Source of the DNA: Homalodisca vitripennis
Taxonomy: Eukaryota; Arthropoda; Insecta; Hemiptera; Cicadellidae
NCBI RefSeq assembly: GCF_021130785.1
Contig: NC_060209.1
Location: forward strand, 23,684,001 to 23,748,000
Direction: 5' to 3'
DNA length: 64,000 bases
This document shows, in pieces, positions 53,832 through 64,000 of this stretch. The notes under the pieces are model-generated. The model did not search any database, had not been told where the DNA came from, and saw nothing but the letters and a program-made list of their open reading frames with translations. Each line of letters opens with the position of its first letter. Positions within the stretch are counted from its first letter, which is position 1. The translations under genes were made by a program, and so were the position numbers.

Positions 53832-56800
53832 GACGTCAGAAATTTAAAAAGTATTAGTCATTTATGTCTCTATTTTCGACTTCGAACCATTTATGATAGT
53901 AAATGAATCTTGAATGTAATAGAAGTACATGCTAAAGGAGTGTGTACTGCTGTATGGATGTTTTCCCAAATGAAGAAATACATTTTATTTAAATCTTAGT
54001 AAAATAAAAATATTTTATGTACCAGTACTCTTCCTTTAAATTCTAATTTTACATAAGCGAAAAGGCTTTGATTTGGTGTAGGTTTCATGTGGGGTTCCCA
54101 GACCCGGAGAAGAAATTAAAAGTTATTTTTAATAAAGAATAAAACTAGCTATTTCATATTAGCATAAAAGAGGCTAATTCTAGCAGGCACATCTAAGGCG
54201 TTTTGCATATTTTTCGTCACATATAATAATAGTCTTACTTTCTTAACTAGGATATTTGTAGTTTTAGAATCAAATATATACCTGTATTGGAATATAAAAA
54301 TGGTTAAGCTAAATTTATACACTTTCTCCTGTAAAAATATACAATTGATGAACTCTTTGATGTAAAAGGCAAATTTGTGTTAATCAATATTGTAAGAGTC
54401 TGACGATTGAGAGACTAATGATTAAGAGTCTAAAGTCAACTCTGAAGTCGAAACGATACAACGCAATGCCTTTCTGCCGATCTATATCGGCAGAAAGGCA
54501 CTGCCGAAAAGTTGTTAAAGTTCATGGTGCTTTACACAATAGGCAGTCACCGATAGAAAGTTACATAGTTGCGTTTTTGAATGACTAGCTCCAACTATAC
54601 CATTGATCCACCGAAGTTCTTATGGTATGTTAAACCACTTTAAAACGCCCTGGTTTGAGTTGTGCGTTCAGACGGCAGTGAGAACTGTACCTGTCTCGAT
54701 ATTCATGGATCTCTTCGGATAGGCAAAGACTCCAGATTTAAGGTTTAAAGTCAATGTACCTGTTATTAGAAGCTGAACAAGCGGTGAATGAATAGAAGTA
54801 TCACGTTCACAAACACATTTACCAAAAGCAAAAATGTTTTGTATGGAATGAAGTTTTAACTTTGTGGAACAAACGGACGGATATTACGAATCGATATTTG
54901 TGAGTAAAGAGTTATTAAGGTTTTAATAACTCGAAAGAGATACGTTGGTCTATAGACTAGCTTGATTAGTAATTTAAAATAATTGACACAATAAATAAAA
55001 ATAATTCAGTTTGTCCAATATACAGAGTTATTTACTTCACTTCAGTTTATCAATAGCGTCTAAGACTGGTCCGGTAGTTTGTAACAGCCACACTATTTAA
55101 AATGTTTATAAAATCAGTTATGTAATATTTTTACTACTACTATCTTAAACAATATCGGGCACGACGAAACTACCGTGTTCATATATAAATTTGCGAACGA
55201 ATATGTTATAAAATATGGTTCCCTTTAAATTGTGCTGATATCAGGGCTATACAACTAATTAATTTACATTATCTGTAGATTAGAATATTAAATTTGTGGT
55301 TCAGGATCAGTCCACCACTTGTGACAGTTCGGAGAAGTTTGCTGTGATGGAATGCGTCTACTTCATCATATAGACAACGTGATACCAAATGCAAATGGAT
55401 CTAAAACCAACAGTATCTAGTACGAGAATGTTCTCTATTGTCACCGGATATTGTTGAATATGTGTGCTGTTTCAGCGATGAATAGTGGTGGTTCTATGTT
55501 ATATCTGAATATAACATGCTGTTTCATTAATTATTAATATAGTAGAGCTTCAATGCATAATGATGCTCTTTAAAGTTTACAATATATCACGGAAATATAT
55601 TCACAAAATTTAACCAAATATCAAACTATTTTTAATTGTTCTAAGTAACTGTTTCTAGGGCGAAAACTTGTTACGTTCACAGAGGGATTGAACCCTATTT
55701 GTATGCAACTTGGCACAGATTGAAATACTTTTCCTTGGGCGAAAACTTGTCAATTCGGTAGAGGGATCGAACCCTCATTGTATGTAACTTAATACTTATG
55801 GAAACACGTTCCTAGGAGTTAAACTTACCGGTACATGTAAGGCCAGTGAAAGTGGTGCCCATTCTGACAAAGAACTGAATTAAAAAACGTTAGGAACTGC
55901 TAAATTTGTCAATGTGTATTGTGAAATGATGTTCTTTAAATTTTAGATTACTCATGGAAATACATTCACAAAGTTTAAATAATAAAACACTTTTCCTTGA
56001 GGGAAAATTCGCTTCCACAGAAGGATTGAACCCGTGTTGTATGTAACATGGGACCAACTGAACCAATTTTCTTAGGAGCAAAATTTGTCACTTTCACAGA
56101 GGGATTGAACCCGTATTGTATGTAACTTGGGACGAACTGAAACACTTTACCTGGGAGGAAAACTTGTCACTTCCATAGAGGGATTGAACCCGCATTGTAT
56201 GTAGCTTGATACGAGTTTAAAAACTTTGCGTGGGGGGAAATCTTATCACTTTCACAGACAGATTGAACCTGCATTGTATGTAACGGAACGAATTGAAACA
56301 CTTGGCCTGGGGGGGGGGACTTACCCCGGGATTTAAAAAAAATTAAATGTAAAATACTTTTCATAATACTTCTGTGTTTAATAAAATACAAATTAAATAA
56401 ACGTTTAAAAATAAATATCAGTAATATGTCTTAAAGGCTGCTTTTTATAATGAGTGTAACAGTAGTTCCAAATTGAGAATTTATATAAATTTTCAAATAT
56501 TTGTATCTTATGAGGATTCATTACTACGTAGTTTATAAATAGTATATAACAATATTACGAGCGAAATTAATTAATACGTGTCACCATACCATCATTGAGG
56601 TACAAAGTAACCTCCATTACTAATATGCATCTTCTGTTCCATAACTGAAGGTGACAGACATAAAAGAAATATACATTTCTTACATTATATTTTGAGGTAA
56701 TAGGAATATGTTTACTTTTTGTATTAGAATTCGAAACTGCTACAAACTAATTTATCAGTATAAGGATAGAGTTGAGTAATATTTAGTACATGTCGGGCAT

Positions 56801-57033
56801 TTTGGTTGGCAGATAAAAGGCATTGGTCAACCTATGTTAGTGCGTTATCACATGGGTGGAAACAGACAAAGGTACAGCTATTCTTTACGCTCAGTCAATA
56901 ATTCCAGAACCACCTTCAGTTATCTTAAAAAAGCTCCTTCAGCCCGTATAAGTTAGTAACAATCAGAATTGATAGTAATGGATAGATTTGCTTAAATTCA
57001 CTGTTACGAGAATGGAGCGTTCAGAATGCAATA

Positions 57034-57228
57034 ATGAACTCCCCTGAAAATTCACTGAAAGTTTTCACTAGCAGTATTGACGTGACCTTTACTGCCGGAA
57101 TCATTGGTGCAGTTCAAACTATAACAATAATTGGAAGTTTAATTAAACGTAGTAACAGCCTATTGAGCATATGTAATTTGATATTAGCGTTGCTATTAAT
57201 GACGACAAAAATATACTTTTATATCTAA
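57034..57228 (+). CDS. Module H frame, third open copy, doubtful gene
   Basis: Starts MNSPENSLKVFTSSIDVTFT; 64 codons. It differs from the unit 5 copy by changes including P7S, L28Q, I31T and a serine-isoleucine pair replacing NT near residue 45. Gln and Thr fall within the first hydrophobic stretch, which weakens the membrane-peptide idea. Confidence 0.22.
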   Translation: MNSPENSLKVFTSSIDVTFTAGIIGAVQTITIIGSLIKRSNSLLSICNLILALLLMTTKIYFYI

Positions 57229-60200
57229 TAAAAATATTTGTTTGTTTCTTTTATTTACGCCATTTTTAGGTCAAGTATACAAATCTGTATGAAGACATGG
57301 TAGAAGTTACTAAGCTTGATATATTTATTTTACGACTTTATTCCTTCCATCGTTGTTATCCATAAGATTAATAAAAACAATTTTCCCAATCGATCAGCCA
57401 AGTATTGTACAACCATCGTCTAAATCGATATTTGCCATACATATAAGTTTAGCCTCATATAAATTTCAAGTTTATATATATAGGATAGGTCGTTTCCGAA
57501 ATACATCGTGCCTACAGACAGACACCTCTCTAAGGTGTCATTAACTGTAGTAAATGTACGTACTAATAAATTTATCATGAATATAATTGTATTTTCATAA
57601 AAACTATTTTTTAAATAGAAGGAAAACGAAAATTTTAGAAAATATCCTTTCCGACGCAGTCGGATAAAGGAGATTTATGATGTGACCGTCATTTCTAAAT
57701 GTCAGACCGAAGGTGCATTAGTAGTTTAGTTGTTTAATTCACACCACATGATGAAAAATAATTCTTAACATTGCCCTGTTCATACATATAAATATTCGTA
57801 ATGATTTGAACTATAAACTAAATAATATTAAAACTTGGAAAGGAAGAAATCGCTATATGTATACAATTTTCTTTATAAGCATGTGCTGTTGGCTTTTTTA
57901 GTTACAATTTATTAAAAATTACGAGTGAAAACTTTTTATTTATGACGATAACATTTAACTTTAAGCGACCACCATCTTGAACCCCTTAAGATTTATTAAA
58001 AAATAAGCAAGAAGAACTATCGCTAGAAAAACTGCCAATTTTGATCCATATTATAAAATACTTGTTATAAACATGATGTCCAAATGCGGACAACTGAAAT
58101 CTGAACACGTTTCTTTTGGGTGAAATTGGTTAAATAACCCAACCAAACTAAGTGTAAATACAGTATCTGCACCAATTTTAGTCAGAATATTTTAAGATCC
58201 CAGTTATTCTAACAATAATGTATCGCTACCCTAATTAGCAAACATCGTAACTGCAAAATGCCTAAATTTTCAGGAGCTCAAAATAACACTATATGAATTC
58301 AATGGACACTTTAAAAACATATAAAAATACAACCAATTTATGAATTGGGTGATGTATTGTATTGTTTAGAAAAAACAACTAATTTTACCACATGAACTTT
58401 TTATTTTGGAGTTAAGAGTTTTTCGTGTTATTTGTTTTGGAGATACGAGGTTTTTTTTGGAAAAATAACTATTGAGTAATAGTAACAGAGTTGGTGGGCA
58501 AACAACAAAACAAAACTTTCTCCTGCACAATTCAACTTTTAATTACATTGCAGAAGTATGAAAAATCAACTAAGATATTTTATACACGATTTTAAAGTTT
58601 TTCAAATCAGGTAGGGCACTTAAATGAAGGGGATAATGTCGTAGAACACATGATAGTCTCCTGGTAAAATTGATTTAAGATCTATGATACTTAAAACGTG
58701 ATACGTCTGCTATTTTGAAATCTTACGAGATATAAAAAAAACACGTAGGGGCAAACGTTATTCGCTCAGCTTTAGCAAAACCTACGACTCGTGGATCTGA
58801 ACAGATTTCTTTTATATCTGTCTGTCTATCTGTTTACCTACCTGTTTCGCCACACGTTATCTCAAAAACGAGATGATCTATATATTTGAAAAATGTGGAT
58901 GAAGTTTCTTTCAATATGGTGAAGACTGAGTTTAATGATGATACTCATGGGATTTAGGTGAGCTTTAGCGCTACTTTTACATTGGTCTTATAGATAACCA
59001 TGATGGCAAGAAGAAAACAGCATTTGTAAACCCATTTAATACGCCCATAAGAGATTCAATAATTATACCAACACAAACAGAATTAATTTTTATAGTGACT
59101 TGATATATAGAATTTTATTATTTAAATTAATTGTGTGAAAACCGATCTAATGAAACAAACAATATTAATGCTTAATCACGTATGATCAAGACACTCCGAG
59201 AAAAATGAAAAAGCTTTATTTTCGTGAGGTTTTCGTTGCTCAAAGAACACATCGTCAACTGCCACATAAATAATATTGTGAAAAGGTCAAATATGAAAAT
59301 ATGTTTTTTGTCAAACAATTTAGACTTAAATAAAAAACATTTGTCTTCTTCGTTATAAATACAAAGATGTCAGATAAATTTAAAGGCCAGGAAGTACGAT
59401 ATAACGGTAGAAAATGTAAAATCTTATATTTCTTTAGATTAAAGGCAGTAACGGAACTTTAATGAATGATTTGAGAGGATATCCAAAACTGTGAGTTTCT
59501 GTGTAGGATAACTAGATTTAATTTTGTTTACACATTTTATCAACTTTTATCCTATAGTTATCCCTTGCAAGGAATTTGTTGACACTTTTTAACTCACAAT
59601 TATCTTTTAATAAGTTGAAAATTTAATTAAAATATGAACGAGAACTACTATTAAGGTTTCGCCATCCGATCTTTCCTCTTGTTGATAAACTTCTTTAACA
59701 TGCTTTTATGTTCGAAAATATATACTAAAATTCTCCCCAGGAGGAACACTTTTTATTTTCCTTTTTGTATCCTGACAATATATTTTAGGAGGAAGGGAAC
59801 ATATATCGTTTGAATGTGTAAAAATGGGGATTTATTCCAGATTTTTCACGTAGTCAAATCTATTTTATTCTTTGGAAAACCTCCTAAATATGTTTGATAA
59901 CGGTTTTATTTTGGATTCATGATTGGACCTACATTAATCAACTGGCTTGTCTGTTTTAAAAACTTTTACATTATTAAAATACGTTAAATTAAATTATAGT
60001 GCAAATTCTCTCTTGAGGTATACCTTTGAGCAATAGACTTCGTTAACAATTATTCAGCTCCGCATTATAAATAGACCTTTAACGAACTGAATTTAGTTTG
60101 ATTTAGAGGGTTTATTTTAAACGTAGAATTACCTGTTTCAATAGGCCTTTCTGTTGCCCTGAGCTTTTTTATCATATTTTTAAAATTCACTATCATTTTC

Positions 60201-60727
60201 AATTTTGTAACCATAAATATATGCAGAAGGAATTTTCTTTAGTTTTAAGTCTATGGCTTCCGTTTCCTATAATTTTCATACTGACTAACGTTTGATCGGT
60301 AGCCAAAATTAGCCTGTCAGATTTTAAACTTAATAGTGAGGAAGTGCAAATTTTTTTGTGAAGGGGGATGAATTACTGAATCAAATGGGATAAAATACTG
60401 CCTCAAACGAATTGATTTTCTTTTCATGTCTAAAATTCAAAATGGCCTGGCGGCTTTCTTCCAAAAGGAATTAATAAATCTAGAAATGGGAGTTTGATGT
60501 TATGTTCAAAACTTTCACAAGTACATTTTATAGAAGGTTAAATGAGTTAAGGAAATAATAAAAGTATGTGAAGATATAATGTTTTTGTCAAAAACAGCAA
60601 ATATATTCAGCCGTCAGCAAATAGAGCTTCCAGAGTTTGAAAATAATCCATTGTTTCTTTGCATGAGTTTCAAATTTACTGAGACATTATTATAGCGATA
60701 AAACATGAAAGGGGATGATTCCCATGG

Positions 60728-60770
60728 CATATATATATATATATTTATATATAATGATATATATAGACTA
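60728..60770 (+). repeat. Short (TA)n-rich tract
   Basis: TA-rich run interrupted by a few bases, in the diverged spacer of unit 6. Confidence 0.8.
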
Positions 60771-61486
60771 TATTGAGTTAGTGTAGATTAAAAATTTACT
60801 CATTTGTTACAATATGTGATACTTAAATATGGGGGTGAGCAAATATAGAAACATTTAGTATGCATTTAGAAAATTAAAACATTGAACGTAAAAAAACGAA
60901 GCAAAAGGTTATTATTAAAATATAAGAGGAAATTTATAATGCACAGCTTGTTCAAGGTATGATTACTTTACACTGATAATAAGATTATATTAAAACAATT
61001 TCTCAGTAGAAGTTTGTTTTTCCTTTGATAAACTTTGCATAAAGAGATACCAATATGGTAATATGAATTTTACAAAGTATATTTATTTAGATAACAAAAT
61101 TATTTCTTTGCCTACATAATGAGATATAGAAGTGGAGATATATTCCATTGCTTTTTAATGGAGGTAATCCTAACCGATATTTGTATGTCTTATTTAATAA
61201 CTTAATAGCAATAAATGTGTGTCTAATAGTCTTGTAATAAACTTTGTCCAACAGATAAACTTTATACAGCCGTTCTAACGTTATTTTACGTATGAGTCTA
61301 ACAATTTACAATATAAACATTCTTAATGTTTTAATACTCTTACATAAATATCAAAAGAGACACTCCATTATTTTACAAAGTTATACGGTTAGCACTCATG
61401 TAACTAACGGAGCTAGAGGCTTGTTCACATAAAGACAGAAGTTATGTATGCATTGTAGAGACGGAATATAATTGTTATTGCACTTG

Positions 61487-61684
61487 TTATTGCTTACGTG
61501 TTATACAGTCGCCGTTATACTGATGGCGTTTCCCATGTACACTTTCACATAATTTTAGATGTGACAAATTCGCTTGAATATGTTTAGTGAAGAATTTTTT
61601 AAGTCTGTCAACAATACCACGATGTTTCTCAGATAAAATGTATTTAAATTTCAAATGACTTGTTTTGGTGATTTCATGTTTCAT
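61487..61684 (-). other. 65-codon frame across the single 171-bp repeat of unit 6
   Basis: The minus strand reads MKHEITKTSHLKFKYILSEK and continues in frame through the whole 171-bp repeat to a stop at 61,487. In the unit-1 satellite the same frame is cut by a TAA where this copy has CAA (after KHI). The residues are rich in Lys, His and Cys but match no family I recognise. The repeat length, 171 bp, equals 57 codons. It may be a relic of an exon or a coincidence. Confidence 0.25.
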
Positions 61685-61934
61685 AGTTCAGTAATCCAAT
61701 ATTTTTGAATTAATGTCCTCTTTCTAAAACAAATCGACTAGAAACTGTTTTCCTTATTGCAGTCTAATCCCTTCATAGTTATAACAGGGTTAACTCGCAT
61801 GTGGTAGAGGGAAGTTACATATAATCCACTGGACTGCTACATAGCCTCGGAAAGGCAATTATCATTCGGGCTAAATCCGCTGAAAGTGATTCCGTGTAGT
61901 TGGAATGGTTGCAACAGTCCAATAGCTCTTCTCT
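61651..61934. other. Right border of the array, no feature seen
   Basis: Unique sequence between the last array similarity and the CT tract. Confidence 0.5.
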
Positions 61935-62212
<278 letters not shown>

Positions 62213-62214
<2 letters not shown>

Positions 62215-63609
62215 ATACAAGTTCTCGTAAGGATCACAATAGGCCAAATAAGTTGTGAAAATAGTGCTAGTTTGTTACGTTTTAGTAACGTTACTGTTAA
62301 AACTCCTTCATAGTGAGTAGAATTTTACCTAGAAATATGGAGGAGGAATAACTTTAACTCTATTCTGGTTCCGAGTAAAAATAATTCTTAGCGAAATGTT
62401 TAAAACGCGCTACCCCACATTGTTTGTTTGTCTGGAGCTTATGTCAAAGTATTAACCTGAATAAGTATTAGGTTTAGAAAGTAGGACAGACATATACTCT
62501 GGCATATGTGGCATATGAAGTACAAGGGGTAATATAATTCATGGGTTGTTGGTTAAACAAGGAGTAAAGGTCAATTGTTACTGTCATGTGCAAAACTAGT
62601 TGAAAGTGTTTATAACGAACTGAAATGATATTGTTTTCTATTTCAAAGCTTGTTTTTGTGAAAGACAGTGGTGATTTCTGTGTAATATACTATGTTAATG
62701 AGTTACTTTACACTCATCATCTTTTGATAGTGGTTGGATTAAATTTACAGAACAAAATTATAGATAGATTTTTTAAGATCACACTAATTCTAAATGTTGC
62801 AAAGTTAGACCAGTTCCTTATTCTGTGAGAAGTGAAAAAAAGGATGTCAAGGAAGTTGTAGTTAATCCTGTATCCAGTAGTGACTGCTTAGCTTCTTAGA
62901 TGCTTGTCTCTAAAGACAATTTTGTTCGTCTTTCTACTGAGTACAAAGTAGCCCTGTAGATCAAACTGAACATTGCCAGTTGTATAAATGTAAGCCATAA
63001 GTTGTCCTGACACGTATTATCTTTGGAGGCAGTATATTTTTGTTTGAATTTACGAATTTATAAATGAGAATACATAATAGCAGATGAATGTTTCAGCATG
63101 TTTTTAGGATGTTTAAATTATTCCTTTAAAATAACTCAAAACCGAATAACGACTTCCATTTTGAAACGAAGATTTTGTTAATATTTTATTTTCAAAAAGG
63201 TCTACCATAGGTCAACACAATTCTCAAGTTTCATAACTTTATCTTAACTGATTGGAAATATATAATTTTTCTGTTAAAACACATACAGACAGACAGAAGG
63301 AAAACTAATGGTTTTAGGACATACCTACATATGAAATTTTTGCTCACTTTTATGTTTGGATTAAAATCCCAAAGTATTGGAACACTTTTACCGAACACTC
63401 TGTAGAACACTTCTGTCAATTTTGGCTCAAATACCCAAAACAGCGTGCAGATTTACTGTACACTCTTTGGATTTGATCCTAGGGCCCCACTCCCTTGTCT
63501 AAAAATATGCCTAGCAATCTCGCCATATAGAACGTTCTTGGCAATTTTGGCTAAAATACATACCACTTCAAGGTACATATTCAGTGGAATTAGGCAAAAG
63601 ATAGTTTAA

Positions 63610-63612
<3 letters not shown>
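62213..63612. other. AT-rich right flank, no gene seen
   Basis: Short frames at 62,625-62,828 and 63,231-63,419 have no recognisable motif. The phrase acagacagacagaagg at about 63,285-63,300 resembles text inside the array spacers but is low complexity. Confidence 0.5.
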
Positions 63613-63661
<49 letters not shown>

Positions 63662-63667
63662 ATATAT
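63613..63667 (+). repeat. (TA)n microsatellite
   Basis: About 27 TA repeats with one interruption near 63,647. Confidence 0.95.
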
Positions 63668-64000
63668 TGCAATGAACATATCATACGAAGGGTGAATGAA
63701 TATTTAATTATAATAGTTTAGTAAATTAATTTAAAAACACAATCTAAAAAAAATTCAATAAAAGGATAAAAATGAATTGTAAACGACAAAATACAAAAAA
63801 TATGTACACCGAATATATATGAAACAATTGCTGGTTGTGTGGTTCTTGTAAGAATAACAGTTGCACAATGTTATCATAATAATATAGAAAAGTTGTGTGA
63901 AAAACAAACCTAACAATAATTTGAAAACACTAAAAGTGGATTAATTATAAATGAAGGTATTGATTCTACTACAGGAAATCGACTGCATAATGTAGATCAG
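63668..64000. other. AT-rich end of window, no feature seen
   Basis: No repeat, motif or plausible coding frame noted. Confidence 0.5.

Larger units (their letters stand above)
45060..56330 (+). repeat. Long tandem array, unit 5 (~11.3 kb, fullest)
   Basis: Keeps the F-to-H stretch (45,075-46,280) that other units lack. Landmarks: H 46,283, G 46,887, A 48,841, an A-to-B spacer holding both the unit-3 type (49,080-50,140) and the unit-1/2/4 type (from about 50,380), conserved block 51,230, 171-bp repeats (two) 51,347, B 51,600, duplicated alpha+beta B-to-C spacer 51,957-53,390, C 53,670 (broken), D beta 55,303, E beta 55,660. At about 54,170 it reads like unit 3, but by 55,500 it is beta type like units 2 and 4, so it is a mosaic. 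Confidence 0.85.
56330..61650 (+). repeat. Long tandem array, unit 6 (partial, most diverged)
   Basis: Landmarks: H 57,034, G 57,647, a diverged long spacer (57,740-61,350; parts match 47,220-47,600 and 50,150-51,200), the conserved block 61,355 and a single 171-bp repeat at about 61,475. Module A is missing. Similarity stops near 61,640, so modules B to F are absent and the array ends here. Confidence 0.8.

Noticed and set aside
12650..61650. Integrated viral genome as source of the long array
   Set aside because: No capsid, polymerase or other viral-type frame is visible; the content is non-coding repeats and transposon insertions.
12650..61650. rDNA or histone-type tandem gene cluster
   Set aside because: The units are in the right size range, but no rRNA core sequence or histone frame is present in any of them.

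Overview
This window looks like strongly AT-rich, non-coding DNA from an animal genome, most likely an arthropod and plausibly an insect. The pointers are a Penelope-like element (PLE) fragment carrying a GIY-YIG endonuclease piece, an insertion with insect-type Helitron ends, long CA/CT/TA microsatellites, satellite arrays, and no bacterial gene organisation. I cannot name the species. I see no intact protein-coding gene, rRNA or tRNA; nearly all open frames are short chance frames in repeats.

Left flank (1 to about 12,650): mostly featureless AT-rich sequence. It holds a head-to-head double PLE insertion (945-1858) inside one 12-bp target duplication, a (CA)n tract (3590-3688), a (TA)n(TG)n tract with an adjacent hairpin (7808-7910), and a satellite of about eight 143-145 bp repeats (9243-10410).

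Centre (about 12,650 to 61,650): the main feature is a head-to-tail array of six long units, all in the same orientation. A full-length monomer appears to be about 10.7-11.3 kb; most units are shorter deletion derivatives. The shared module order is H (small ORF block), G (hairpin block), A (CCAAT-type conserved block), a conserved ~120-bp block, a 171-bp tandem repeat, B, C, D, E (~77-bp minisatellite) and F (GC palindrome). Units are about 12,650-22,500, 22,500-29,200, 29,200-38,640, 38,640-45,060, 45,060-56,330 and 56,330-61,650. Units 2 and 4 share the same ~1.4 kb deletion. Units 2+3 and 4+5 form a higher-order repeat: 22,006 and 38,142, 22,592 and 38,731, and 23,107 and 39,247 are each about 16.14 kb apart. 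Unit 5 mixes features of the different unit types, and unit 6 is the most diverged.

Private changes date the copies relative to each other: a tenfold 171-bp expansion in unit 1, a solo PLE tail with a 12-bp target duplication in unit 2, a 1.3-kb Helitron-like insertion and a ~0.6-kb deletion in unit 3, and an internal duplication in unit 5.

Right flank (61,650-64,000): a ~275-bp (CT)n tract, a (TA)n tract and unremarkable AT-rich DNA.

Function is not evident. The small frames that recur between units do not show clear protein-level constraint. The best description is a macrosatellite-like long tandem repeat, with some modules conserved better than their surroundings.
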